From the NCBI GenBank assembly GCA_022560025.1, contig JAFISE010000128.1, positions 21,299 to 85,298 of the forward strand: a stretch of 64,000 bases of DNA, given 5' to 3'. Of the stretch, positions 41,894-52,959 are shown piece by piece (the first letter of the stretch is position 1; every line of letters begins with the position of its first letter). The notes beneath the pieces were generated by a model. That model was not told the DNA's origin. It saw only the letters and a program-made list of their open reading frames with translations, and did not search any database. Source of the DNA: Stagonosporopsis chrysanthemi. Its lineage: Eukaryota; Ascomycota; Dothideomycetes; Pleosporales; Didymellaceae. The translations under genes were made by a program, and so were the position numbers.

Positions 41894-44375
41894 TCAACTG
41901 TACATACGCCCCTTCACTAACGGATGAACATCCTGGCTCGAGAAAGCACAATGACCAACCCCGTCCACATCAGTACTAACAACACCCCACTGCAGCTTCT
42001 GCTCTGAAAGCACAACCTCATCCCGCTCCACGCGCTTCTCGGGGTGGCAGGCCGCACTAATTGCCAAGCTGCAGCTCCCCGCGAGCGGCATTCCAGGTCT
42101 GTATGGTATGTGCCCAAAGCCGACGACTGCTGCAACCATCAAAACTCCAAGAATGATGGCAGATAACATGGCGATAGGGGAATAGCCGGCCGTTTTTGTT
42201 ACTAAGTCCTGGTCCAGGCCTGTTCTTTCTTCCGGTATCGGCTCGCCGTTTTCTCTGTAGACGTCGATAGAGACAACGAAGATGCTTTGTGAGACGAGCC
42301 AGTGCAGTGTGCCGCTGAGAATTACAAGGGGCAGCCCGAAACGGTATGGAAGTTGAAGGAAGTAAGTTGATCGTTGGTGTCCGGCTGATTTGCGGGATAC
42401 GCGAAGTCCTTTCTGCTTGTGTGCGTAAGACGTCCATTCATAGCCCATGAGCATGGCAGTGAAGAGGCTGTTGTATGCGAAGTAGAGGAACGACAAAACG
42501 ACCTGAGGTAGATTGGCTATGAGAGCAAGGGAAACCATGTCTGTGGGCATCAAGGCGCTAGATATTAGTGTCCGTGGATCGACTGTACCGAATCCAATAC
42601 TGAAGGCGTCGCTGGTACTGGTGGCCATGAGTCGATTGATTTCCTTGACGCCCCAGATAAGTAGTCCACTAACGGTGGCTAGGACGATTGCAAATCTGGT
42701 TGGTGTAAGCCGTACACTGTAATGGAGAATTGAGGAAAGCTTACAAGAGCAATGTCACCATACGTCGCATTCTGCTCGTGGCGTCTTTCCACCGCCTGTG
42801 TGGATCTTCCCAGGTAGTTGCGCTTGCGTTGTAGCCTCTTGCCGCATCGCGAATGCTCAATAGTCCCAGGTACTTCGTTGTGACATCTCTTTCGTCTAAG
42901 AAAGATGCTACTGCATCACCAATGGTCATGAGAGGACTAACTTTCATAGAGTATAGAATATAGAACATCAGCAATGCTTTGACTGGAAGCTGTCAGTTTC
43001 AGATATCTGCAGAGATTTATGCCAATCAAATCTCGTACGTGCAACCGCAAATAAGAAGGTAAAAGAGACATACAGAAATTGAGCACCGTGACAATGATGG
43101 CAATCGTCGAGCTAAAGTGAAGTCGACAGCGTGGCTCAGCTCTTTCGCTAAGACAGTGGTCAACAGGCCAGCGATGCTGCTCGCAATCGCCACCGGAACA
43201 GTTCGCACCAATTTTCCAAGGCTGAGAGCTCCTGACCTCTTCAAGGTGATTGATACACGGTTCATTCTCCGGTTTCCCAGGCAGTGCGCTGCAAATCCAG
43301 CCTATCATGGGATCCGGTTCGAGCTGGAAGTGTCTTAGACCCTCGACTGCGTCAGAATTCCAGCCCACAAGTATGTCCTTGTTGCTGGTCCAGTCGACTG
43401 GACCGTACTTGGAATAAAAAACTTCCGAGCTTACGTTCTGGCTGGCTATCACAACAAACAGACTACGCCTGGCTGATTGAATAGGGACTCCATATGCGTC
43501 AATACACGCAGCAGGTTCCAATCTGTCAAGCGAGCCGTTATGTAACTTGGTCCAGAGGTTAATCAATATGGATGAGTCAACCTCTGATGGAAGATTGAAG
43601 CTGGTGCAGTTTTTGCACGTTGGGGCGTCTACAAAAGCTTTAGTGACCACATATCCATTGTAGCTGGTTGCAGACACAGATGCGTAGATAGCGGAGTTGT
43701 ATCTGGTTCATCGTGTCAGGGCAGTCCTCTCAAGTTCTTCAAAACTTACAGAAGATGAAGTGGCAGGGAGCTGACAGCCAGTAATGACCATAGAATTACC
43801 CTCCTTGGGCCGATGCTCTTCAGGTTGCGAAAACTCGGGACCCCTATATCGAGCCATCTTCTCCTCCCATGCGCTTTATCGATTTCCCGCCTGGTTGGAG
43901 CAGACAAGCACTGCATACAGTAGTTGCTGCCGCTTAGTAGAATAGTACTCAAAATATTGATGAGAATGTGCAGTCCCGAATTTATTGTTTTGATCCGCCC
44001 ACAGTCCCCCTGGTGGAGGATGTGCCCGTTTTCCCTGTGAGCTACTGAGCCCCAGATGGTTACGATGAGATTGACAAGAAAAACAATCGTTGCCCATATG
44101 CCGAAATTAAGGATACCAAATCTCCAGCCAGACAATCGATGTTTGTACTGTTTTATCACAGAACCGGACCTGTCAGTTTCAATAGAGGTTTTCATATTGG
44201 CGCTCGAAGCCTTTGTTGCGTATGGGCTGTTCATGTCGAGTTCTTCATTGCTCCACGATGTAAGAGTATGTAGCTCTGTTGATTCGGCGTTCTTCGCTCG
44301 GCGGTGGGTAGTGCTTCCGGTACGTGTCGAGACCTGTATCTGGTGGGTAACCGCGTCCCAGATACGCATCAACAT
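41894..44375 (-). CDS. DUF6536 multi-pass membrane protein
   Basis: Four exons (44375-43750, 43702-43074, 42982-42745, 42695-41894) with introns of 47, 91, 49 nt, give 764 residues. The N-terminal DUF6536 pattern is clear: LSGWRFGILNFGIWATIVFL, GDCGRIKTINSGLHILINIL, SNYCMQCLSAPTRREIDKAH, WLDIGVPSFRNL, and ILWSLLAVSSLPLHLLYNSA across the first intron. A large Cys-containing extracellular-type loop follows (about 235-400). Further membrane helices fill the C-terminal half (VFLSFLYF-like runs, FGLPLVILSGTLHWLVSQS). The function of this fungal family is unknown. Start at ATG 44375; ATG 44369 is an equally close alternative. Confidence 0.85.
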
Positions 44376-45612
44376 GGCGATTTTGGCTGTTAGCAATTAC
44401 GGACTCGCAAACGCATGACCGATCTAAAATTTGGCGATTTATGACAATGCAGCAGTTGTTCAGATCCAGAGTACATAAGATAAGACACGTTATTTTGGGA
44501 CTGTGGCGCAATACTGCAAGGCCTCCAATGATCCCTCCCATTTGTGCTGATCTGAGCCTTGAGGAGCGAGCGCCGTCAGATCTGTAAGCGTGGCGAACGT
44601 TTAAGCGCTTTGCGCTCTATCGAGTGCCTTGAAGTGCGAGAACAGCGACCTGTGGGAGTACCAACGATAGACCAGGAACCAAGCCAGCTCGCTGCTTGAC
44701 CCTACTACTCATGGTAACCACAAGTATGAGGGTCACGTTTTTTGCCACCAGATCTTATTGGTTCGATTCTGTGTCGAGCTTGCGGCGCAGCCTCAAAAGC
44801 CGTCTGATTGGTATTAGAGACCGGGCAACTGCACATGACCCTCAAACGTGTGGTTTCTACTACGGACCCCACGAGTAGGTAGGTATGTAAAATCATTCAT
44901 CGGATCGCCAGCCGTCGCATCTCCCGAGCATAAGTAATCATGAGATCTCTTTATAGTACTGATCTGCATAGATCCACAAACGCACCGACTTGTCGCCATG
45001 GATTCGCCCGTACTTGCGTGGAATAGGAGAAGTATGGCTAGAGTACGCAGACAACTACTGGGTAGAAGCGTCTGGTCACGTGACCGTTAGCTCCGTGTGT
45101 CTCGTTGCCTCACCATGGATTGGACTTCCGTGTCTCCCCGACACGATACATAGGATGGTTGGCTCCACAACAGATGCCGCATCTCACCTTATGAACTCAG
45201 TCCCTACATAGTAGAGTCCTTCGTCGCCCGGATCGTTGAAGCTTCCGAAGGCTGTGTGCCCTTGTTCGAGATCGCTGCACCAATCTCGGTTCGGCCTCAC
45301 AATCTCGAGTGTGACCTATCGTACAACGACGCGTCTGAGGTCCACGATCTGTGCGAGTTACTACGACACTTGATATGGAGCCAAGATTGCTTTCACCGAT
45401 TTACCGATATACCGATTCACCGCGGACGAAGAGTACGCGTGCGAGGCTGTGAAGTTTGTAGATCTACAACAAATCTTTAGTATATTAACGACGAGGTTAA
45501 GCTCAAAATTCTGATGCAACACAACACTGTTATTATTATCATCTGTGAACACACTTAAACAAAGCTCCAATTTCCCAAAAATTCTACCAACAACCCTCTG
45601 GAACCCTGTAAC
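44376..45612. other. Divergent intergenic region, about 1.2 kb
   Basis: Holds the promoters of the DUF6536 gene (minus) and the FAD monooxygenase gene (plus). No coding frame or RNA is convincing. The last 130 bases before 45613 are A+T-rich, like a 5' leader. Confidence 0.5.
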
Positions 45613-47235
45613 ATGTCGGCGCAGAAGTGCACAGTTCTTATAGCGGGCGGCAGCGTCGCTGGACTTACTCTGGCCAACATTCTTGAACAGCTTGGGATTG
45701 ACTATCTGGTCCTGGAGAAGTATTCAAAGATTGCCCCGGACATTGGCGCAAGTATTGGCGTTCGTACATTCAATCCGATCTATCTTCTCTTCTGATTCCG
45801 ACCCAAGATCTTTCCCAATGGCTTTCGTATCCTGGATCAACTTGGCTGCTACGACAGTATCAAGGACTTGGTGAAAGGCGCAGACGCTTTCCAGACAATG
45901 GCCAACAGGAACGAGAATGGCCAACTCGTATCAGAGCTTATGGATGCTTCCAAGCACTTCATCAAACGGTACGTCGCCCAGCCCTATGGGTAGTCTAATA
46001 TTGATGAGGGCAGTCTCGGATACGACCCTATTTTCGTAGATCGCCAGATGATTATCCAGATTCTGTACGATAACTTGCGCGACAAGTCAAAGGTGCTCAC
46101 CAGTAAAGGCGTTGTCAAAGTCTCACAGACCATTGGCCAGGTGGAAGTCTCCACTGCAGACGGACATACCTTCTATGGTGATGTTCTGGTCGGCGCTGAT
46201 GGCATTCACAGCACCGTACGCCACGAGATGTGGAGACTTGCAGACGAAGACGCCCCCGGATACTTTCCTAAGAACGAGCGGCTGAACGTCCCAACGGAGT
46301 ACTGTTGTATCTTCGGCATATCAAAAGCAATAGACAAGTTCCCAAAGTACTCATCTCAGATGATACAGGGTCATGACTACTCATACCTTGTTGCGACCGG
46401 ACCCAATCATCGTATCTACTGGTTTCTGTTTAAGAAGCTGCCAGAAACAGCTCGCGGACTGTATGAGAAAATGCCACGCTACACGGAGGAGCAGAGAGAC
46501 GCCTTGGCCGCTGAGCATGCTTCTGATCCTATTACAGAAATGCTGAATTTCGGTGAATTATACGCAATGCGCACCACAGCAACCTTACAAGCTCTTCCAG
46601 AAGTGGTGTTTAAGAAATGGCATTACAACCGTATCATGACTATCGGAGACGCCGCGCACAAGGTACGTGGACAACACCGCTGCACCCTATGAAGCCCAGA
46701 CTGACATGAACCGCAGTTCAACCCAATCGGCGGCCAAGGTGGAAACAGCGCGATCGAAGACGCTGCCGTCCTCGCAGATCAGCTTCACGCGCTTCTCACC
46801 CGCGAAGATGGAAACACAATTCTCACCGACGCAGAGATCGTCAATGCTTTGCAAGAGACACAACGCATCCGCTTTGATCGCGCCAACAAGCTTATGGCGA
46901 CTTCTCACAACCGGCAAAGTGTACAGGCCAAGGACAAGTTTCTCTCAAGAATGATCGCAAACTACGTCATCCCCAGGTCGAACCCGGAGTCGCTCGTCGA
47001 TTTCATTTGCAGCGATGCGCGTCCAGCTGCGCGTGTCAAGGCTTTGCCGATGCCTCAGCGGCCACATAGCGAGTTTTGGGATGACGAAAAGGAGCCTGCT
47101 TTGGTAGATTGGAAACGCGTTGGATATGTGGCATCCTTTGGTATTGCAGCATTGGCGGTTTTGGCGGCGAGGAACTCGCGGCTTCCTTTGCTCTCGATGC
47201 CAAAGCTGATGTTGAGTGTTGTGTCGAAGGCGTAA
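45613..47235 (+). CDS. FAD-dependent monooxygenase with a C-terminal membrane anchor (PaxM/salicylate-hydroxylase-like)
   Basis: Four exons (45613-45759, 45808-45968, 46014-46662, 46717-47235) with introns of 48, 45, 54 nt, give 491 residues. Joins read GASIG/IFPNGFR, FIKR/LGYDPIFVDR and GDAAHK/FNPIGGQGGNSAIEDA. The flavin fold is complete: the N-terminal dinucleotide motif IAGGSVAGLTLANILEQLG, the DG motif VLVGADGIHSTVR, and the GD motif MTIGDAAHKFNPIGGQGG. The C-terminus has one hydrophobic segment (VGYVASFGIAALAVLAAR) likely to anchor it in a membrane, as in PaxM-type epoxidases and other meroterpenoid or diterpenoid enzymes. No terpene cyclase, prenyltransferase or P450 is nearby, so the substrate is unknown. 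Confidence 0.92.
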
Positions 47236-47660
47236 TAGTTCCTTTGGGGGAGTTCCTGCTCATACTTGCATGACATTCTTGTTATAGACTTTGAAGCCAC
47301 CCATTTGGATAACTATTTCTGGCGATTCGTTTTTGGGTCGAGGTCATGGCGCTTTCTATGTATACTTAGATCTTGTATTCTCAGGTAGATTTCTTTGAAA
47401 TTAAACTGCTAACATTACTTGTGCATTTTCTTTGGAAGTTGAAGTAGTAAAAGCTGTTCATAAATTTTCTTTTCATACCTTATCCATGACAAGACTATTC
47501 ACAATGGAAGATGCTGAATAAGAGCATCTGGGGCTTTCGACAAGTGCAGATGAAGCGTCAAGCTACGCACGTGACCGCAGCGTTGATTGGCCGATCGCGA
47601 ACTTCGAACGCCGATACCCAAACTTTTGGACGAGCGAACATCACCACCTGCAACGCCGCC
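47236..47660. other. Intergenic, uL1m promoter
   Basis: This 425-base stretch lies between two plus-strand genes; the first part is T-rich (3' UTR). An ATG at 47511 is in frame with the uL1m gene, so the annotated start may be upstream, but the 47661 ATG gives a better presequence. Confidence 0.5.
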
Positions 47661-48636
47661 ATGGCCGCCCCACGCTCGCTCGCAGCGTCCTTCAGCGTGA
47701 CACGGCTCGCTGCATCGTCCTTCAGCGTGACACGGCTCGCTGCATCGTCGCTGTCGACCCTCCGCCCCGAAGTCTGCCGATTCGCAACGCCCTCATACCA
47801 AACGATCCGCTGCGCCATAACATCAAAGACGCAGCCCGTAAAGAAGAAGAAGACGCGCAACACGTTCCGCCAATATGACCTGAAGAACACCGAACGATTT
47901 GCCCTTATTGATGCAATGCGATACATCCGCGCGTTTGAAGTCGGGCGGAACCCTTCGGCCTCCAAATACGAGCTGCACGTCCGCCTGCGCTCTCTCAAGA
48001 ACGGCCCCGTCGTGCGCAACAGGTTACGGCTGCCGCACGCGGTCAAGACGGATCTGCGCATCTGCGTCATTGCGCCCGCGGACTCCAAGGCTGGGCAGGA
48101 GGCGCGCTCAGCGGGTGCTACGCTTGTTGGCGAGGAGGAGATATTTGCTCAGATCCTGGAGGGCGTCATTGAGTTCGACAGGTGCATCTGCCACATCGAC
48201 TCGCTGCAGAAGCTGAACAAGGCGGGGCTGGGAAGGGTACTGGGACCGAAGGGGCTTATGCCCAGCACCAAGACCGGTACGGTCGTGAACAACATTGGGC
48301 CGACAGTGAGGAATATGGTCGGTGGTAGCGAGTACAGGGAGAGGATGGGTGTGATTCGCATGGCGGTTGGACAGCTCGGCTTCACTCCTGTGGAAATGCA
48401 GGAGAACATCAAGTCGTTCATGGACGCGTTGAAGAAGGATTTTGCCCAATTGTCGGACAGGGCGTCCAAGGAGATCCACGAAGTGGTACGTTGGAAACCA
48501 TTACCGAGCGCCAACCGTAGCATCACTGATATCCCAGCAGGTCCTGAGCTCCACAAACGCACCAGGTTTTACGTTGACCGGCGAGTTCAAGAGCACCAAC
48601 TCGATATCCCCGGCCCTTCTGAACGGCCCCCTGTAA
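47661..48636 (+). CDS. Mitochondrial large-subunit ribosomal protein uL1m (MRPL1)
   Basis: Two exons, 47661-48485 and 48541-48636, with a 55-nt intron (GTACGT...CAGCAG), give 306 residues. The basic, Ser/Ala/Arg-rich N-terminus (MAAPRSLAASFSVTRLAAS) is a mitochondrial targeting sequence with an internal 10-residue tandem repeat (listed separately). The uL1 fold starts near KKKKTRNTFRQYDLKNTE. The diagnostic uL1 segment is KAGLGRVLGPKGLMPSTKTGTV, followed by a typical close YRERMGVIRMAVGQLGF. uL1m forms the L1 stalk of the mitoribosome. The last exon (GFTLTGEFKSTNSISPALLN) is fungus-specific tail. The 3' end faces COG2, with only about 76 bases between stop codons. Confidence 0.92.
47686..47745 (+). 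repeat. Tandem 30-bp duplication inside the uL1m presequence
   Basis: Two identical 30-base units, starting at 47686 and 47716, encode the ten-residue unit SFSVTRLAAS twice in register. The duplication keeps frame and lengthens the mitochondrial targeting peptide. Confidence 0.92.
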
Positions 48637-48712
48637 ATTCCTGTAGCTTTTCTGTTGTACAAACAATGTACCATATCAACGCCACCGCTATGCTGGTATC
48701 ATGTCAAATCGT

Positions 48713-49624
48713 CTATCTCGACTTCAGTGTCTTGAGCACCTTGACCGCCTCTCCTGACTCCTCCATATCCGCGTATAGCTTCATAATCTGCATCAGCCTC
48801 CCTGATCCCGCCGTCCCAGCCCTCTTCGCCTGCTGAAGCGCTGTGCTTAAATCGAGTAGCAAAGTACTGCGCACCTTGCCCAACCTTGGTGTCTGCGCAA
48901 CCACGAATGGATGCTCTTCCAGCCCCTTGATCGACTCCTTAACCAACCGATACTGCACGACATTCCTCCTCAACCTCGCAACACTCGTCCCAATTTGCAC
49001 GTCCCCCTCCTCCTCTTCTTCATCCTCGCTCTCGCTACTATCAGTCAACGTCCCATCCCCAGATACCTCAACAGCAACCCCCTCCTCACACTCCCTCAAT
49101 CGCTCCTCAACCTCCACCAACCGCCTCCCAGCCTCAATCCCGCGCCTCACCTCCCTCCGCCTTTGCAACAACGCAGCAACCTCCTCCTCCCTCTCCGCGA
49201 CCAACCCCTCGAGCGCCCTCACCTCCTTAGCGAACCCCAGCAACCCCACCCTCACACCCTCGACCTTCTCCTCGCCGCCGCGCAGACTGTTCCCCAGCGT
49301 GAGGAAATCGGCATAGTTTGCGTTGACGAGATCGAGCAGCTCCCGCGAGAGCAGCTGGCTGCGGGCGCGCAGTTCGGAGCGCAGATCCTCGAGGGTCTGG
49401 TGGCGGTGCGAGAGCGTGGAGAGGTAGGCGCTGGGAGTGAAGTCTGGGACGAGGAAGTCGGAGCGCGTGAGGGGCTTGGCGAAGGGGAGGGTGTCGATGT
49501 TGTCTTCCGAGTCGGAGTCGGAGGAGGTGGTGGACGGGGTGCGGGTGTCTGAGATCTGGGGGGGATGGTTTAGCGGAGTGTTGGAGCCACAGGAGATAGG
49601 TGTGCGTACGTAGAATTGGCTCAT
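48713..49624 (-). CDS. COG2, conserved oligomeric Golgi complex subunit 2
   Basis: Best model: a 15-nt first exon (49624-49610, MSQFY) and exon 2 49555-48713, with a 54-nt intron (GTACGC...GCTAAAC...CCCCAG), give 285 residues. The intron length is a multiple of three with no stop, so unspliced mRNA would also be readable (303 residues). The N-terminal region matches COG2: LPFAKPLTRSDFLVPDFTPSAYLSTL, then HQTLEDLRSELRARSQLLS, then ELLDLVNANYADFLTLGNSLRGGEEKVEGVRVGLLGF. A Glu-rich coiled coil and an acidic linker follow. COG2 is part of lobe A of the COG tether for retrograde Golgi traffic. The protein is short compared with animal COG2, as usual in this fungal group. Its 3' end converges with uL1m. 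Confidence 0.87.
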   Translation of the reverse strand: MSQFYVRTPISCGSNTPLNHPPQISDTRTPSTTSSDSDSEDNIDTLPFAKPLTRSDFLVPDFTPSAYLSTLSHRHQTLEDLRSELRARSQLLSRELLDLVNANYADFLTLGNSLRGGEEKVEGVRVGLLGFAKEVRALEGLVAEREEEVAALLQRRREVRRGIEAGRRLVEVEERLRECEEGVAVEVSGDGTLTDSSESEDEEEEEGDVQIGTSVARLRRNVVQYRLVKESIKGLEEHPFVVAQTPRLGKVRSTLLLDLSTALQQAKRAGTAGSGRLMQIMKLYADMEESGEAVKVLKTLKSR

Positions 49625-49951
49625 CTTGGGTTATCTGGGGGCTAGAGAGGGGCTGTATAGATCGCCTGTATTGAACCCTCCCTGTCGCGTCCACTCGCGT
49701 GTCGTGGTGCAAATAGGACTCTCCCAGCTCCGATAAGCTTATCGTGCCGAACCGCGGCAAAGGGCCCCTTCGTTCGTGACGGCACATTACCAAGCACAAC
49801 GCCCCGCCGTGGGGCACACGCGCCGGCTATGTCGCCATTCCGTGTAGCGGAGGCCAGGGTATCTACCAATTCCTCTTTCCCAGTGCACTGCTTCACAATC
49901 CTCTTCTGTTTGCATTGCCTCGGTAGACACGCATAGATTGCTACAAAGACT
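49625..49951. other. Divergent promoter, COG2 / NADH pyrophosphatase
   Basis: This 327-base stretch separates two divergent starts and should be a shared promoter. No specific site is evident. Confidence 0.55.
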
Positions 49952-51327
49952 ATGGCCCCGCTTCCCCAGCCCGATCTCCCCGAGCCCGCGCACCCAACCG
50001 TCGACTCAATGCTGGCCCGCAAGTTTGGGAAGGAGGTTGCGAACTACTTCTCCGGTATGCACAATGGCTCCCTCCACATGGCATGTCCAGGTGTAGTAAT
50101 AGTAGCTAACATGCCCAGGCTCCCCGCTGAACCGCGTCTCGTTCCTGCGTGGGGACCACACTTTCCTCTCATCTGCACTGCGCCACCCCTCGGCTACCTT
50201 CCTGCTGTTCAAGAACATCGAGCCGCTGCTTTCGTCGCCTACATCTTTGGCGCAGGTCTCGTATGCGGACGTGGAGCCCATCATCGGCAAAGACATCTTC
50301 AACATTAGCGAGGATGAGGTCATTGCGCAGTACAATTCCAGTCTGTATATTCCGCAGATTGTGTTTCTCGGGCTGGACGAGAGGAAGGAGGGGTTTGTGT
50401 ACAAGGAGCATTACAAGGGCCAGCCGTGGTTCGCGGTCGATGTTACGCCCAAGGAGAACGTGAAGGAGGCGGCTGAGTCGCTGATTGGAAAGCTGAAGGA
50501 GCAAGGTCTGGACTTCAGCAAAGGGCGGATACACATGAGTCTGCCTGCTCAAGACGGTATGTACAAGCAATCTCCCCACCATAAGCCATCCAGACGAGAA
50601 AGATCGCATGCTAACCTACCATGCCACAGCCGCCATCTACGCCGAAGCCCGCCACCTCCTCGACTGGAACGCGCGCAACCCCTTCTGTGCCTCGTGCGGC
50701 TACAAGACCCTCTCCATCAATGCGGGCTTCAAGCGCACCTGCCCGCCCAAAGACGTCGCCGCAGCCATCGACTCCGCGTCCCCCAACGAACGCCCCCCCT
50801 GCGCAACCCGCACTGGCATCTCCAACCTCTGCTTCCCGCGCACCGACCCCACCGTCATCATGGTCGTCCTCAGCGCAGACGGGAAGCGCATCCTGCTGGG
50901 CCGCCAGAAGCGCTGGCCCGCATACTGGTACAGCACGCTGGCGGGCTTCTTGGAGCCGGCCGAGAGCGTCGAGGAGGCGGTGCGCCGCGAGGTCTGGGAG
51001 GAGAGCGGCGTGCATCTGGGACGGGTCGTGATTCACTCCACCCAGCCGTGGCCGTACCCTGCGAATCTCATGATTGGCGCGATTGGCCAGGCGATTCCGG
51101 ATGGTGAGAAGGTCCATCTGGGCCATGATGCGGAGCTCGAGGATGCGAAGTGGTTTGAGGCTGACGAGGTGAGGGAGGCGCTGAGGGTTGGCACGAGCGG
51201 GCTCGGTGAGGATCCTGGGCCAGAGTGGAAGGAGGGTGGGCTGAGGCTGCCGCCCAAGACAGCAATTGCGCACCAATTGATTAGTGCGTTGGTGAATGGA
51301 TTTGCGAGCGGGACGCCAATGATCTGA
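49952..51327 (+). CDS. NADH pyrophosphatase (NUDIX hydrolase, NPY1/NUDT12-like)
   Basis: Three exons (49952-50054, 50119-50556, 50630-51327) with introns of 64 and 73 nt, give 412 residues. Joins read YFSG/SPLNRVSFLRG and SLPAQD/A/AIYAEARHLL. The N-terminal domain is followed by a zinc-ribbon start (NPFCASCGYKTLSINAGFKRTC). The NUDIX box is perfect in the key positions: GFLEPAESVEEAVRREVWEESGV, with the downstream SQPWPYP-like motif (STQPWPYPANLMIGAIG) that marks NADH-specific members. The enzyme cleaves NADH to NMNH and AMP, and also acts in NAD-cap removal in relatives. Yeast Npy1 is peroxisomal, but this C-terminus (SGTPMI) is not a canonical targeting signal. Its stop faces the cysteine synthase gene 78 bases away. 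Confidence 0.94.
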
Positions 51328-51404
51328 GCACAGTGTCGGGATTAGGCTTGGTGTAGAGTAGACCTGTAGTTGTGAAGGAATGTTTATATATGCAAGCTGT
51401 ATCT

Positions 51405-52588
51405 CTACGGAAGCACGATGTACTTCTTCAGATGCTCGGGTATCGCGCCGTACAGCTTCTTCTCTTCCAGCCACTTCTTACTGAACAGGCGATCCGCATA
51501 CCTGTACGCGCCATCGCACAGCAGCGTGACAACCGTGCTGCCCTTGCCCAGCTTCTCCGCAACCTCCTTCGCCGCAACGACGTTCAGACACGAACTCGCG
51601 CCCAGGTACAGGCCCTCCTCGTCCAAGCAGCGGTATACCATCTCGATCGTCTTCTCATCGCTGATGTGCAAGCTGCCGTCCAGCAGATCAATGTCCGGCT
51701 TCAAGTTGTCTGTCACACGACCCTGGCCAATGCCCTCGGTGATGGATCCGCCCTGGCGCTCGGCCAGCTTGCCGCCAGACTGAATGTAGCTGTGCAGCAC
51801 ACTCCCCGGCGGGTCAGCGAGGAATGACTTGACGCGCCCGCCGCTCTTCTCCTTCAGGAAGCGCGTAGTTCCAGCGAGCGAGCCGCCCGTGCCTGTCGCG
51901 CAAGTGAAGGCATCAATCTTTCCTCCGGTCTGGTACCAGATTTCCGGCCCGGTGGTCTCAATGTGCGCCTGCCTGTTTGCAACGTTGTCGAACTGGTTTG
52001 TCCAGACAGCGTTGTCAAGACGCTCCGCGTGGCGCTTGGCTTGGTGGTTGTAGTTCTCTGGGTTATCGAAGGCGACGGCAGGGACGGGGTACACTTCAGC
52101 GCCCAGCAGGCGGAGCAGGTCGATCTTGCCCTGCGATTGCGTGTTGGGCATGTAAATGACGAGCTTGTAGCCTTTGCTTCGGCAGACGTGGGCGAGACCA
52201 ATGCCCGTGTTGCCAGCGGTGCCTTCAATGACGGTGCCGCCTGGCTTCAAGAGGCCGGCCTTCTCAGCATGCTCGACGACGAAGAGCGCGGCGCGGTCCT
52301 TGACTGAGCCTCCGGGGTTTTGGAACTCGGCCTTGCCCAGGACGTTGCAGCCGGTCTCCTCAGAGAGCTTCTTGAGACGGATGAGCGGTGTCTTGCCAAT
52401 TGCTGTGGGAGTCAGTATCATTCAAGTTGCGTGTTTCTGGGGCCAAGTGTACCATCAAGAAAGCCCCGCTGTCCAATGCCCTGCGCCTTGGAGATGCCAA
52501 TCGCGGTCTGGTGGTTGGCCTCGAAGGAGACGGCCTCAGCGCTCCTCCGTGCCGAGGAGGCAAATTGCCGCGCTGCTGTCCTGAACAT
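51405..52588 (-). CDS. Cysteine synthase / O-acetylserine sulfhydrylase-like, mitochondrial-type
   Basis: Two exons, 52588-52453 and 52402-51405, with a 50-nt intron (GTACAC...CCACAG), give 377 residues; the join reads GQRGFLD/AIGKTPLIRL. The N-terminus (MFRTAARQFASSARRSAEAV) has no acidic residue before position 18 and looks like a mitochondrial presequence. The PLP-fold type II signature is complete: NPGGSVKDRAAL with the Schiff-base Lys, GTAGNTGIGLAHV, TGGKIDAFTCATGTGGSLAGT and ITEGIGQGRV. It should make cysteine from O-acetylserine and sulfide; some fungal members of this branch have other roles, since many fungi rely on homocysteine-based synthesis. The gene ends 78 bases from NADH pyrophosphatase, tail to tail. 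Confidence 0.92.
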
Positions 52589-52959
52589 TTTGTGCGTTAA
52601 GGAAAGAAGTGTTGTGGTGTCGCAGTTCGAAGTATTTCAAAGCTCTCGATGATGTCGGCGAATCAGACCTCGGATCTAGCGCGACGACCCGGATGTCGCC
52701 ATTCTGACTGGCGTCATGCTTGCTATATGCGACAGGGCCACCAGAGCTGCTGGTTCCGCAACAGTAGTTACAGCATGTCAAACGGACACTAAGCCTGTGG
52801 TTGTTATTGTGAATCACTTTTCTGTGATAGCCGGAGTTTTGTTGGAGTGAGTTGTGAGAACGGCGCCGCGGGAGTCTCGATTTGGCTTAGTTTGAAATGG
52901 GGTAAACAAACAGCAGTGCCTTGAGGACTTGGACTCGACCGACCAACACCGCGACCAGA
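52589..52959. other. Divergent promoter, cysteine synthase / condensin
   Basis: This 371-base stretch lies between two divergently transcribed starts. No RNA gene or conspicuous motif is seen. Confidence 0.55.

Noticed and set aside
44376..47235. Secondary-metabolite cluster around the FAD monooxygenase
   Set aside because: No backbone synthase, terpene cyclase, prenyltransferase, P450 or cluster regulator is present in the window.
50611..51474. 287-codon minus-strand ORF opposite the NUDIX gene
   Set aside because: Antisense shadow of the NADH pyrophosphatase exon.
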